A DNA stretch of 64,000 nucleotides from Bog-473 sp963711065 (GCA_963711065.1 CAVQCO010000006.1:248001-312000), one strand, 5' to 3'. Shown: positions 9,281 to 18,243, counted from the stretch's first letter. Notes: generated from the sequence alone by a model not told the origin. A program made the numbers and translations.

Positions 9281-9807
9281 ATGAACAAGCGAGAACTAGC
9301 AAAAGCCGTTGCGGTCCAGTCCGATGTCGAGTTGAAGACCGTCGTCACCGTCCTCGATGGTTTCACCGATGTGGTGACCGCCGTCGTCGCCAAGGGCCAG
9401 GAGCCGGTCTCGATCGCCGGTTTCGCGAAGTTCGTCAAGGTCGACCGTCCCGCCCGCATGGGCCGGAACCCGGCGACGGGTGAGGCCATCCGCATCAAGG
9501 CGTCGAAGAAGGCTCGCATCACCCCGGTGAAGGCGTTCAAGGACGCCGTACTCGCGCCGGCGAAGGCACCCAAGCTGGTGCGCGGTGCCTACCCGACGCT
9601 CGATACGGCAGTGGCCGCTGCGGGCAAGACCACCGCACCGGCGGCCGCCAAGGCGCCCGCGAAGAAGGCCACGACCGCACGCAAGGCGCCCGCGCGAAGG
9701 CGCCCGCCAAGAAGGCGACCGCGCGCAAGGCGCCCGCCAAGAAGGCGACCGCGCGCAAGGCGCCCGCCAAGAAGGCGACCGCCGCGCGTCGGACGGCCAG
9801 GAGGTAG
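9281..9807 (+). CDS. HU-family histone-like protein with basic repeat tail (apparent frameshift near 9.70 kb)
   Basis: Residues 1-90 are a standard HU/IHF fold (MNKRELAKAVAVQSDVELKT, RNPATGEAI, KASKKARITPVKAFKD). The tail is a Lys/Ala/Pro repeat like mycobacterial HupB. The upstream frame reads KAPAKKATTARKAPA and then turns into Arg/Pro at about 9695-9705. One base to the side, the frame continues KAPAKKATARKAPAKKATAARRTARR and stops at 9805-9807, just before a strong hairpin. With one base restored, the length is 175 residues. Two perfect 30-bp repeats lie at 9721-9780. It should compact DNA as a nucleoid protein. Confidence 0.85.
9721..9780 (+). repeat. Two perfect 30-bp tandem repeats in the HU tail
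   Basis: Positions 9721-9750 and 9751-9780 are identical and encode KAPAKKATAR-type units in the corrected frame. A partial third copy precedes them from about 9700. This is where a slip or miscall would shift the frame. Confidence 0.9.
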
Positions 9808-9815
9808 CAACGCCT

Positions 9816-9841
9816 GCCCCGTCCCGAACGCGGGGCGGGGC
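9816..9841 (+). terminator. Hairpin terminator after the HU gene
   Basis: Arms GCCCCGTCCCG and CGGGGCGGGGC pair at 10 of 11 positions around a four-base loop, beginning nine bases after the TAG at 9805-9807. The location supports that TAG as the true end of the HU gene. Confidence 0.65.
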
Positions 9842-9907
9842 GAGCACGCCTCGGATCGCATGTGCGAACCGGGAGATCGTGAGGGCCCCCGGCGTGACGC
9901 CGGGAAG

Positions 9908-10135
9908 ATGGACCCGCTCGCCGGCCGGCCGCTGCGCCAGCCGCACGCCGATCGCCTGCCCCTGGGCCATCCCGTCCGCACGGCGATCATCCGGGCGCAC
10001 GACGAGGCCCTCCGGACGGGCGCGGACACCTACGTCGACCCTGTTTCGAGGCTGGTCGTCCTCAGCGCCGGCTTCCTCGCCCGGCGCGGCTTCTGCTGCG
10101 GCTCGGGCTGCCGGCACTGCCCGTACCTCACCTGA
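9908..10135 (+). CDS. DUF5522 family small Cys-rich protein
   Basis: 75 residues ending CCGSGCRHCPYLT, the diagnostic C-terminus of DUF5522, preceded by HDEALRTGADTYVDPVSRLVVL. The four clustered Cys (CCxxxCxxC) suggest metal or Fe-S binding, but no function is established. Without frame correction this sequence is continuous with the HU frame, but the terminator between them and the independent family length argue for a separate gene. The ATG at 9908 gives the usual family length; an ATG at 9860 is also possible. Confidence 0.75.
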   Translation: MDPLAGRPLRQPHADRLPLGHPVRTAIIRAHDEALRTGADTYVDPVSRLVVLSAGFLARRGFCCGSGCRHCPYLT

Positions 10136-10210
10136 GTCCCGACGGCCCCGAAACTTCCCCCGTATGCTCCCCCCTGCACTCGACGCGCACGGAACGGGCA
10201 CGGTCACGGC

Positions 10211-10740
10211 ATGAGCGACACCTCGCAGGGTCCCGGATGGTGGTTGGCATCCGACGGCAAGTGGTACCCGCCCGAGTTGTGGACGGGTCCGCCTGCGACA
10301 CAGGGACAGCCCGCGTACGGAAGCTCGTGGACCGTGGCACCGGGTCAACCGGGCGGCGGACCCCGGCCTATCCGGGTGCGCCCGGGCCGTACTCCGGCGC
10401 GGGCGCCTTCCCGCCCTACGGCTACGGACAGCAGATCCCCTACGGCGCGCCGGCGACCAAGAAGACCAACGGCCTGGCGATCGCGTCGCTCGTGTGTTCC
10501 TGCGCCGGCATCTTGTTCTTGGGCGTGCCGGGCATCCTGGGCATCGTCTTCGGGTTCGTGGCGCGCTCGCAGATCCGCAAGGCGAACGGGAGCCAGGGCG
10601 GTGAGGGTCTCGCGTTGGCCGGCATCATCGTCGGCTTCGCCTGGATCGCGATCCTCGTCGTGATCTTCGTCGTGGCGGCGACAACCACCAACAACAACAG
10701 TGTCGTGCGCGTGATCGACGTCGTGCACGTCTTGGGTTAG
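10211..10740 (+). CDS. DUF4190-type membrane protein with GWW...DGKWYPPE N-terminus (apparent frameshift near 10.36 kb)
   Basis: The N-terminus SQGPGWWLASDGKWYPPEL is a short module common at the start of acidimicrobial membrane proteins. A Pro/Gly/Tyr-rich linker (AYPGAPGPYSGAG, PPYGYGQQIPYG) and a C-terminal two-helix domain (NGLAIASLVCSCAGILFLG; LALAGIIVGFAWIAILVVI) match DUF4190. N-terminal and C-terminal halves lie in different frames and join cleanly if one base is restored in the G-rich run at about 10355-10365, giving 176 residues. The role of DUF4190 proteins is unknown. Confidence 0.75.
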
Positions 10741-10750
10741 GAGCGTTTCC

Positions 10751-11983
10751 ATGCAAGGTCTTCTCTACGGTGTCCGGCCCGAGGCCTGGACGCCGCCCGA
10801 CGAGTCCAACCATCTGCTGGTCGGGCTCTCAAAGGTGCCCATGGTCATGAAGGAGCTGGAGCGGCCCGGGCTCGTCCGTGACGACTGGGCCGTGGCGAAG
10901 ACCCGGCTCACCGGCATCTGCGGCTCCGACGCCAAGATGGTCTTCATGGACTTCGGCGACGACTTCGGCGACAGCGCGCTGAACGGCTATTTCTCGTTCC
11001 CCACGGTGTTCGGGCACGAGGTCGTGGCCGACGTCGTCGAGGTAGGGCCGGCGGTGACGACGCTCGAGGTCGGGCAGCGCGTCGTCCTCAACCCGTGGCT
11101 CTCGTGCGGGCCGCGGGGCATCGACCCGCCGTGCCCGTCCTGTCAGGACGGTGACTACAGCCTCTGCTGGCACTTCACCGAGGGGCCGATCGCCGCCGGC
11201 ATCCACACCGGGACGTCGAAGGACGCACCGGGCGGCTTCGCCGAGTACCTGCCGGCGCACGAGTCCATGTTGATCCCCGTGCCCGACAGCGTGAGCGACG
11301 AAGTGGCCGTCCTCGGCGACCCGTTCGCGGTCTCGTTGCACTCGGTCACGAGGCACCCGCCACCGCCCGGCGGCAAGGTCTTGGTCTACGGGGGCGGCGC
11401 CCTGGGGAGCTGCGCGACGGCCATCGTCCGCGCGCTCTACCCCGACGTCGAGGTCATGGTGGTGGCGCGCTTCCCGGCCCAGGCCGCGCTGGCCAAGCGC
11501 CTCGGGGCGACCGTCGTGGACCCCTTCCCGGTCGAGCAGCTGCTCGAGGAGGCGGCGTCGTGGTCGGGCGGGGTCCTCCAGAAGTTCGGCGGCGACGCGC
11601 TGCCCATGGCGCACCCGGGTGGCTTCGATGTCGTCTACGACACGGTGGGCACGGCGCAGACCGCGGAGATCGGGGTCCGCCTTCTCAAGCAACGCGGCAC
11701 CATGGTCAAGAGCGGCGTGCACGCGCCGGAACGCTGGGAGTGGTCGCCGTTGTACTTCAAGGAGCTCTCCTGGGTCGGGTCCAACGCGTTCGGCGTGGAG
11801 GAGGTCGACGGCATCCGTCTGCACGGGATCGCCCACTACCTCCGTCTCGCCGAGCAAGGCCGCGTGGACATGACCGGCATGCTCACGCACACGTTCCGCC
11901 TGGACCAGTGGCGCGAGGCGTTCATCGCGCTGGCGACCCAGGAGGAGAGCGGTGCGATCAAGGTGGCGTTCGACTTCCGCTGA
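10751..11983 (+). CDS. Zinc-dependent MDR alcohol/polyol dehydrogenase
   Basis: 410-residue medium-chain dehydrogenase. The catalytic zinc site is GICGSD plus FGHEVV; a structural zinc lobe has four Cys (LSCGPRG...PPCPSCQDGDYSLC). The Rossmann segment VLVYGGGALGSCATAIV follows at mid-protein. It oxidises an alcohol or sugar alcohol with NAD(P); the exact substrate is not predictable. Starts 10 bp after the DUF4190 gene with GGAGCG-like spacing. The insertion in the structural-zinc loop (GPRGIDPP) is longer than in liver ADH. Confidence 0.85.
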   Translation: MQGLLYGVRPEAWTPPDESNHLLVGLSKVPMVMKELERPGLVRDDWAVAKTRLTGICGSDAKMVFMDFGDDFGDSALNGYFSFPTVFGHEVVADVVEVGPAVTTLEVGQRVVLNPWLSCGPRGIDPPCPSCQDGDYSLCWHFTEGPIAAGIHTGTSKDAPGGFAEYLPAHESMLIPVPDSVSDEVAVLGDPFAVSLHSVTRHPPPPGGKVLVYGGGALGSCATAIVRALYPDVEVMVVARFPAQAALAKRLGATVVDPFPVEQLLEEAASWSGGVLQKFGGDALPMAHPGGFDVVYDTVGTAQTAEIGVRLLKQRGTMVKSGVHAPERWEWSPLYFKELSWVGSNAFGVEEVDGIRLHGIAHYLRLAEQGRVDMTGMLTHTFRLDQWREAFIALATQEESGAIKVAFDFR

Positions 11984-12070
11984 TTTCCGGCGTCGTCGCA
12001 ACCAAGCCTTGTATCGGCAACTCGCCCTCCCTACAGCGGCGGGAGAGGGCTCCGTGACCGAGGGGGGACC

Positions 12071-13052
12071 ATGGACCACCCCAGACAGGTCGCGCTGCAG
12101 TGCCTCACGGGGCTGAGCTGTGGGTTGATCCTTGCCGGGATGCTGGTCGTTCCTGCCGGTGCGGCACCGCAAGAAAAGGTCACCATCTGCCATCGCACGA
12201 ACTCGGTGAAGAATCCCTACGTCCAGCAGACGGTCAGCGAGAATTCGATCGTCATGCCCAACGGCGATCCAACCGGACATGGGCTGCACACCGGCCCCGT
12301 CTACCCCCAGCCGAACTGGGGCGACATCATTCCGCCGTTCACGTACACCAACGATCACGGCGGCACCTCCGTCTACCATGGATTGAACTGGAGCACCGAC
12401 GGACAGGCGGTCTGGGGCGGCGGTTGTGAGGTCGACCTCACGGAGCCACCGGAGGAGACCACCACCACCACGACCACGACGACCCTTCCGCCACCGACGA
12501 CGACCACGAGCGCCGTGACGACCACGAGTGGACCGGGTTCGACCACCACCCACCCCGGTTCGACGACGATCCACCCCGGCTCGACGACCACGCGTCCTGG
12601 TTCGACGACCACCCACCCCGGCTCCACCACCACCGGTCCCGGCTCGACGACCACCCACCCCGGTTCGACCACCACCGGTCCCGGCTCGACGACGACCTCG
12701 ACGACCGAGCCGGCGCCGGGAACCACCCCGACGACGGCGCCACCCTTCGACCTCCCACCCGCGATCACTGATCCGGGGAACGGTGTGGAGATCATGCCGC
12801 CCATCGAGGCCGTTAGTCGTCGACTCGGGCAACAGAACGGTCGATCTCGGGCAGCTCAGCACCTCACAACGGACGGCTCTCGAAGCCGTGGTCGACTCGT
12901 TGGCGGGAACCGGTCAGAACGAGACGGCGATGGCGTCGGGAGCAGTCGCTCTGATCCTGCTCGGCACGAGCCTTCTCGTCGGTTCTCGTCGCATCGGCCG
13001 GGGTCGCACCCGGCACCGAGTCGGGCGGTATGGCGGGGCGGCCTCGCCATGA
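12071..13052 (+). CDS. Exported Thr/Pro-rich protein with LAGTG sortase-type anchor (apparent frameshift near 12.81 kb)
   Basis: A signal peptide (LSCGLILAGMLVVPAGA) is followed by a domain starting VTICHRTNSVKNPYVQQTV with WGDIIPPF, a pattern seen in other actinobacterial surface proteins. A long Thr/Pro/Gly linker with eight or so PGSTTT units comes next. In the current frame the C-terminus is nonsense, but one base over it reads VDLGQLSTSQRTALEAV then LAGTG (12900-12914), a helix (SGAVALILLGTSLLVG) and RRIGRGR, a complete cell-wall sorting signal. Removing one extra base near 12812 yields 326 residues. Likely covalently attached by a sortase encoded elsewhere. Confidence 0.75.
12533..12697 (+). 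repeat. PGSTTT-coding tandem repeats
   Basis: Degenerate 18- to 24-bp units encode PGSTTT(H/R/G) in the surface protein linker. Such Thr/Pro stalks are often extended and glycosylated; here that is inference. Confidence 0.85.
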
Positions 13053-13133
13053 CCTCACGCCGCGCCAGGAGGTAGCGTCGAATTGGGCGAACCCGCCCTG
13101 CCGGCGCACGACTCTCGACCAAAAGGGGGGCTC

Positions 13134-14220
13134 ATGAGCACCAGTCCGTCCACCACCGATGCGGATCTTGCCTTCGAGCCGAAGTGGGGCATCGAATCGC
13201 CGTCGACGACGATGTTCGACTTCAACTACACGGGCGGCCGGGACCAGCTGCTGCGCCTCTACGACAAGGGGACCCGGCGCCAGTGGATCGGCAGCGACCG
13301 GCTGGACTGGAGCCAGGAGGTCGACCTGACCAACCCGGTCGGGATGCCCGACGAGATGAACCCCATCTTCGGCACCGAGTGGTGGGACAAGATGTCCGAC
13401 GAGCGCAAGGGCGAGCTGCGCCGGCACTTCGAGGCGTGGCGCTTCAGCCAGTTCATGCACGGCGAACAGGGCGCGTTGATCTGCACGGCCAAGATCGTGC
13501 AGACCGTGCCCGACATCGACTCCAAGTTCTACGCGGCCACCCAGGTGATCGACGAGGCGCGCCACGTCGAGGTCTACAGCCGCTACCTGCACGAGAAGGT
13601 GCAGCTGGTCTACCCGCTCAACCCGCACCTCAAGGCGCTGCTCGACGACGTCATCGCCGACAGCCGCTGGGACATGACGTATCTCGGCATGCAGGTGCTG
13701 GTCGAAGGCCTCGCCCTGGCAGCGTTCGGGATCATCCGCAACAACGCGACCGAGCCCTTGGCCAAGGCGCTCAACGCCTACGTCATGCAGGACGAGGCGC
13801 GCCACGTGATGTTCGGGCGCCTGGCGCTGCGCGACTACTACCCGCAGCTCACCCAGGCCGAGCGCGACGACCGGGAGGCCTTCTGCATCGAGGCCTGCTA
13901 CCTGATGCGGGACCGCTTCCTGGGCGAGGAGATCTGGGAGCGCCTCGAACTTCCGCCCGAGATCGGCGTGTACGTGGAGAACAGCGAGACACTCCGGATG
14001 TTCCGCAACTTCCTCTTCATGCGGATCGTTCCCATCCTGCCGCGACATCGGCTTGTGGGGGCCCAAGCTGCGTTCCGCCTTCGAGGAGATGGGCGTGATC
14101 GGCTGGGCCGAGACCGACATCGATTCGGAGATGGCCGCGGACGAGAAAGCGGCGCAGGAGTACGACGACGCCCGTGACGTCCGCCTGGCACACGTGAAGG
14201 CGGTGGCCGAGCAGGCCTGA
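13134..14220 (+). CDS. Ferritin-like diiron protein (apparent frameshift near 14.04 kb)
   Basis: About 361 residues. Two helical EARH motifs (QVIDEARHVEVY and MQDEARHVMFGR), with an earlier Glu in HGEQGALICTA, form a carboxylate-bridged diiron site as in ferritin-like oxidases. The main frame runs to SETLRMFRNFLFMRIVPI and then breaks; one base away it continues DIGLWGPKLRSAFEEMGVIGWAE to TGA at 14218-14220. Removing one base at about 14037-14043 restores the protein. ATG 13134 has AGGGGGG before it. Homologues are widespread in lipid-degrading actinobacteria; the substrate is unknown. Confidence 0.8.
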
Positions 14221-14221
14221 G

Positions 14222-14665
14222 TCAGTCTGCGCCGTCCCGTGCGGCCGGGTTGCCGGCCTCGAGGCCGGCCTGAATCTGCTGCGTCGGCTCGTTCGTGTCG
14301 AGGTAGTCGCGCCACGAAGTGACCTTGCCGTCGGCGTCCACGTCGATCACCGTCGCCCCTTGCATGATGATGGGAATCCCCGGGCTGTCGCCCATGGTGA
14401 ACGTGCCCGTGCCCGTCCACTCGAAGACGGCCCAGTCCGCGCCACCCCGGATCCGGTCCACCCGCTGCGACCAGTCGGGGAAGATGGCATCGGTGTCCCG
14501 GGCGACCTTGTGCAGGTCCGTGCTCCACGGTGTCACGGGATCGCAGAAGCGGCCACCGGGTGCGAACAGGGCCGCGAACTCATCGGGCCCGTGCACCGAC
14601 TCGAAGGTGCGCGCCCATCCCTCCCAGTCCGGCTCGGCGCCCGTGCCCTGGGCCGCCGGGCTCAC
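14222..14665 (-). CDS. SnoaL/NTF2-like protein
   Basis: 147 residues with the NTF2 cone-fold pattern: WARTFESVHGPDEFAALFAP, FCDPVTPW, then FEWTGTGTF and a closing GKVTSWRDYLD. Proteins of this type are small isomerases, hydratases or binding proteins. The GTG start at 14665 overlaps the TGA of the YbjQ-like gene (GTGA), so it is the last gene of the 17.7-14.2 kb minus-strand operon. Its stop faces the ferritin-like gene with one base between them. Confidence 0.75.
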   Translation of the reverse strand: MSPAAQGTGAEPDWEGWARTFESVHGPDEFAALFAPGGRFCDPVTPWSTDLHKVARDTDAIFPDWSQRVDRIRGGADWAVFEWTGTGTFTMGDSPGIPIIMQGATVIDVDADGKVTSWRDYLDTNEPTQQIQAGLEAGNPAARDGAD

Positions 14666-15546
14666 CGTCGTCTCTCCGCGGTGCCACCACGCAGGCTCTC
14701 GGCCTCGAAGGTGACCACGGCGTCGTCGAGCGGGAGCACCACCTCGGGCCGGACGAACCGGTGTGCCTCCGCCACCAGGCGGACCGCCGTACCCCAGGCC
14801 GTGAACCCGACTGCGTGGCGGGCGAAGCTCATCGGGCCCTCGGTGACCTTCACCTCCACCACACCCTCACCCCCGACGTGCAACGCGGAACGCTGCATCT
14901 TCTCCATGGCCGACTCGCGGGCAGAGTACATCGCCTCCGTGTAGTTGGTCAGCTCGACATTCTGGGTCGACTGCCTCATGGCGGCGCCCGCCGTCCTCCG
15001 GGGGGCATAGACGAAGCAGGCGCCGAAGGCGAGGCCGACGGGCATCCAGCCGGCACGCTGGAGCAGCGTGAAGTCGCGGGCCGAGAGGTCGGACACGAAC
15101 GGCATCGCCTGGGCCGCGTCGGCACCCCGGGCGTCCTTGCCGTCGATGGGCCGCACCGCGGTGCCGACGAGCTCGACATCGATGTGGTGGGTGCGCACGG
15201 ACACCTCGATCCGCACGCCGACGACGCCGTGGCCGTGCACCTTGCTGCACTCGGCCCGTAGCTGGCGGGCCGCCTGGTCCACCGCGGCATCGTGCGCGTC
15301 CGAAGCCAGCGAGATGGAGCCCCTCCCCCAATTCCACACCCCGACCGGGACGGATACCACGGCGACGCCGCAGACGAGGTCGAGCGGCTCCCAGCCGGCA
15401 GCGTGCAACAGCAGGGCCTCGTCGACCGAGAGGTCCGACGTGATCCCGCGCGCCTTCGATGAGGGTGGTGCGATGGCCAGGGACTGGGCCCCCCGGAGCA
15501 TCTCGGCCCGGACGTCGGGCGTGGGGGCGGCGGGCCCCGCGGTCAT
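14662..15546 (-). CDS. YbjQ-like protein, two modules (third of three paralogues)
   Basis: 294 residues. Two YbjQ-like (DUF74, heavy-metal-binding fold) modules each preceded by a shared leader: ITSDLSVDEALLLHAAGWEP and FVSDLSARDFTLLQRAGW. Within the modules the typical GHGVVGVRIEVS and GEGVVEVKV strands and GTAVRP/GTAVRL endings are visible. YbjQ proteins form pentamers; the metal role is by analogy only. ATG 15546 overlaps the stop of the upstream paralogue (ATGA). The frame extends much further upstream, but coupling and content support this start. Confidence 0.75.
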   Translation of the reverse strand: MTAGPAAPTPDVRAEMLRGAQSLAIAPPSSKARGITSDLSVDEALLLHAAGWEPLDLVCGVAVVSVPVGVWNWGRGSISLASDAHDAAVDQAARQLRAECSKVHGHGVVGVRIEVSVRTHHIDVELVGTAVRPIDGKDARGADAAQAMPFVSDLSARDFTLLQRAGWMPVGLAFGACFVYAPRRTAGAAMRQSTQNVELTNYTEAMYSARESAMEKMQRSALHVGGEGVVEVKVTEGPMSFARHAVGFTAWGTAVRLVAEAHRFVRPEVVLPLDDAVVTFEAESLRGGTAERRR

Positions 15547-16445
15547 GTGAGGCGCACCGTCGGCCTGGGGAGGACGACCTCGTCGAAGTCCTTGAACCGC
15601 CGCACCCGGTTGCCCCGCAGCGTGCAGTCGATGACCTCGTCGCCTTGGGAGAGCTCTCGCATGACCACCTCGATGGTGGCGCCGTGCAGCTCGTCGCCGG
15701 CCAGCTGCTCGCGCACGTGCTTGCGGGCCAGCTGGCGCACCGCCATGTGGGCCTTGCTCACCTGCTCCACCAACTGCGGGCCCATGGAGGGTGCCCATCC
15801 CAACGAGCTGCCCTCCATGTAGTACTCGGTCATGCAGTAGGCCCAGACCCGGACCGAGGCGAGAGCGGCGACCACGGCCACCGGCATGAAGCCGGCCTCG
15901 ATCGACTTGGTGAGCCGCTGCCCGGCCAGATACGTGCTCCACGGCACCCCTCCGGCCGGCGGCGGTCCGCCGTCGACGGTGACGGCGGTGCCGAGGAAGT
16001 GGAACTCGGTGGTCCCCGTGTCGGCCACGTTCGAGATCCGGTCCACGACGCCGATGACCCCGTGGGCGCCGTGGGTGGTGGCCTCCTCGAGCATGCGCCG
16101 GTACGCCGATCCGTAGCCCTGGGCCCAGGCCTGCTCCACCCACGGCTGCTCGAGGTTCTGACCCCAGGTGCGGTGCTCGCTGGACACGAAGCCGTGGGGA
16201 CACCGGTAGGTCTCCGAGTACGACCCGGCATTCTGCCCGCCGTCGACGTAGGGCGACATCCCCCGCATGTACCCCGACCCCGGCCCGTACCAGCCCCACT
16301 GCATGACACAGAAGCCCTGGACGAGCGCGACCGGCTGCAGGCCGAGGTCGAGGCAGGCGGCGAAGTCGGGCACCGTCAGGCCCGAGGAGAAGGCCGTCGA
16401 CCCGAGCCGGCGGACGGCCGCCTCGGGGAGGTCGGTGCCGGTCAT
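15543..16445 (-). CDS. YbjQ-like protein, divergent paralogue (second of three)
   Basis: 300 residues with the same general plan as its neighbours but more divergent: AFSSGLTVPDFAACLDLGLQP then YGSAYRRMLEEATTHGAHGV, IGVVDRI and FLGTAV; a second half has LTKSIEAGFMPVAVVAAL and LHGATIEVVM. An inserted Tyr/Gly/Trp-rich stretch (VMQWGWYGPGSGYMRGM) with a single Cys-Pro-His follows the first leader. Its ATG at 16445 shares one base with the stop of the gene before it. No separate function can be given. Confidence 0.65.
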   Translation of the reverse strand: MTGTDLPEAAVRRLGSTAFSSGLTVPDFAACLDLGLQPVALVQGFCVMQWGWYGPGSGYMRGMSPYVDGGQNAGSYSETYRCPHGFVSSEHRTWGQNLEQPWVEQAWAQGYGSAYRRMLEEATTHGAHGVIGVVDRISNVADTGTTEFHFLGTAVTVDGGPPPAGGVPWSTYLAGQRLTKSIEAGFMPVAVVAALASVRVWAYCMTEYYMEGSSLGWAPSMGPQLVEQVSKAHMAVRQLARKHVREQLAGDELHGATIEVVMRELSQGDEVIDCTLRGNRVRRFKDFDEVVLPRPTVRLT

Positions 16446-17275
16446 CAGTTGTCGAGCGAGATGATCGTGATCGGTTTGGGCAGCGTCACCTCGCCGCTGC
16501 CCTTGGTCACCGCGGTGCCGAGCGCCAGGAACTCAATGGTGTGCGAGCCCCACTGGTGCGACTTCTCCTCGAGGCGGACGCCCACGATGCCGTTGGCGTT
16601 GAGCCGGCCCGCCTCGTCCTGCATGCGCGTCATCGCCAGCTCCCGCGCCTCGTAGAGCGCCTGGGTGAAGTTCGGCAGCTCCACGTTCTGCCCCATCGAC
16701 CCGAGCGCCTGCGTGAGCTTGCGGTGCGCGATGTGGAACACGCACGTCCCCATGACGAGCGCCTGCGGGACGTGACCCGTCTGCATCAGGGTCCAGAAGT
16801 CCTGGCCGGAGAGGTCGGAGGTGAACGGCTTGCCGAGGGCGTTGCGGTACGACACCCCGTCCTCGGCCTTCACCGCCGTGCCGAACGCGATGAACTCGGC
16901 CGAGTCGTTGCCCCACTCGTAGTAATTGACGTCGAGGCGCACCCCGACGACCCCGTCGGCGCCCAGCTCCTCGGCTTCCTCCTCCATCCGGTTCATGGCC
17001 AGCTCCCGTGCCGTGTACATCGCCTCGGTGAGCTTGGTCAGCTCCTGGCTCTCGCCCCACTTCCGGGTCTGGATCCCGATGTGGTAGATCGACGACCCCA
17101 TCACGAAGCCCAGCGGGTGGAAGCCGGCCTCCTTGACCAGGAGGAACTCGTTCACGGAGAGGTCGGAGGTGAAGAGACCGTGCTCCAGCTCCTCCAGCCG
17201 GTGGGCGGCGTCCTTGGGCAGGTCGTGCCCGACCTCGGGTTGGGACTCGGGTACCTGCGACGACTGGTCGGTCAC
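16445..17275 (-). CDS. YbjQ-like protein, two modules (first of three paralogues)
   Basis: 276 residues. Two clear units: FTSDLSVNEFLLVKEAGFHP...GADGVVGVRLDV...FGTAVKA and FTSDLSGQDFWTLMQTGHVP...NANGIVGVRLEE...LGTAVTK. It is the most regular of the three and shows the SDLS leader plus YbjQ domain arrangement most plainly. The GTG at 17275 overlaps the TGA of the first operon gene. The tandem design suggests the oligomeric YbjQ ring is built from covalent dimers. Confidence 0.75.
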   Translation of the reverse strand: MTDQSSQVPESQPEVGHDLPKDAAHRLEELEHGLFTSDLSVNEFLLVKEAGFHPLGFVMGSSIYHIGIQTRKWGESQELTKLTEAMYTARELAMNRMEEEAEELGADGVVGVRLDVNYYEWGNDSAEFIAFGTAVKAEDGVSYRNALGKPFTSDLSGQDFWTLMQTGHVPQALVMGTCVFHIAHRKLTQALGSMGQNVELPNFTQALYEARELAMTRMQDEAGRLNANGIVGVRLEEKSHQWGSHTIEFLALGTAVTKGSGEVTLPKPITIISLDN

Positions 17276-17751
17276 GACTGTCCTCCGATCACGATGTTCT
17301 CCAGAGCGAGGCGCGCCTGTTCACTGTGGGCGGCCTCCGACTGCAAGGTGGCGAGGAGCCGGGTGAGCCACTCGTCCATGCCGACCTGCTCGCTGCGGAT
17401 CCGGATGCCGCCAGACGAGTGACCGATGCTGCACCGAACGGTGGCACCCTCGACGACCGCCTCGAGGGTGTCGTCGCCGAGCGAGACCCGCACCGCCTTG
17501 ATGTCGTCGGACTTGCGGAAGCGCCCGCCTGACCGTTCGACGACCATGCGGTCACCCAGGACGTCGGCCAGTTGGGTCACGAGCACTTTCAGCATGATCC
17601 GCAGGTCCGTGCTGTTCGACGCCAGCTGCGATACCGCCATGCTCAAATCGAAGGCGGAGCCAGTACCCGACGCACCCTGGCCGGGAGCCGAACGGGTCAG
17701 TGCTGCTTCCTCAGCTGGTGAGCCGGAGGGCTCCATGGACATTGGCCGCAT
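17272..17751 (-). CDS. Conserved hypothetical protein heading the YbjQ operon
   Basis: 159 residues, no signal peptide or membrane helix. The core (VLVTQLADVLGDRMVVERSG, KAVRVSLGDDTLEAVVEG, IGHSSGGIRIRSEQVGMDEW) looks like a small alpha/beta domain. It begins a run of five same-strand genes joined by GTGA, 1-base, ATGA and GTGA overlaps, so it is probably co-translated with the YbjQ-like genes. Not recognised beyond that. Confidence 0.6.
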   Translation of the reverse strand: MRPMSMEPSGSPAEEAALTRSAPGQGASGTGSAFDLSMAVSQLASNSTDLRIMLKVLVTQLADVLGDRMVVERSGGRFRKSDDIKAVRVSLGDDTLEAVVEGATVRCSIGHSSGGIRIRSEQVGMDEWLTRLLATLQSEAAHSEQARLALENIVIGGQS

Positions 17752-17793
17752 CGTACCGCCATGCCGCGGGCGCGGGTTCGGCGCTCCGGTGGG

Positions 17794-18243
17794 TTACGAC
17801 GGCCGCGGCTCGCAGATCACGACGGGGATGTCCCGGCCGGCCCGCTCCTGGTAGGAGGCGTAGCCCTTGTAGGCGGCGACGATGTCGGGCCACAGCGTCT
17901 CCTTCTCGGCGGGCGACGCCGTCCTGGCCCGCATCGCGCGGGTCGTGCCGTGCATGGTGATCTCCACGTCGGGGTTCGCGGCGAGGTTCCGGTACCACTG
18001 GGGGTCCCTGCCGTCACCCCCCTTCGAGGCGACCAGGACCACCCGCTCGTCGTCGTGGATGGGGGCAGTGAGCATCGTCGTGCGCGGCTGCCCGCTCGTG
18101 CGCCCGATGGTGCGCAGCTCCACCCCCGGCATGCCGAAGAGGTCGCGGGGCCAGCGGCCGCCGGTCAGCTTGAGCGCCGCCTTGTGCGTGAGGTTCATCA
18201 GCTTGAAGCCGGCGTCGACCAGGACGTTGCGTGTTTGGGCCAT
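17794..18243 (-). CDS. Deazaflavin (F420)-dependent nitroreductase family protein
   Basis: 149 residues of the Ddn/DUF385 split beta-barrel family: GRTSGQPRTTMLTAPIHDDERVV-type strand order, KGGDGRDPQWYRNLAANP and a final IPVVICEPR. Family members use F420H2 to reduce quinones or nitro compounds, or carry haem or FMN. Start ATG 18243 gives the usual length. Actinobacterial F420 use fits the LLM oxidoreductases elsewhere in the window. Confidence 0.85.
   Translation of the reverse strand: MAQTRNVLVDAGFKLMNLTHKAALKLTGGRWPRDLFGMPGVELRTIGRTSGQPRTTMLTAPIHDDERVVLVASKGGDGRDPQWYRNLAANPDVEITMHGTTRAMRARTASPAEKETLWPDIVAAYKGYASYQERAGRDIPVVICEPRPS

Noticed and set aside
9281..10135. HU protein fused to DUF5522
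   Set aside because: The joint sequence is Arg/Pro filler; a TAG in the shifted frame is followed at once by a strong hairpin, and DUF5522 has its own start.
12533..12697. CRISPR-like array
   Set aside because: The repeats are degenerate, coding (PGSTTT) and have no unique spacers or cas genes.
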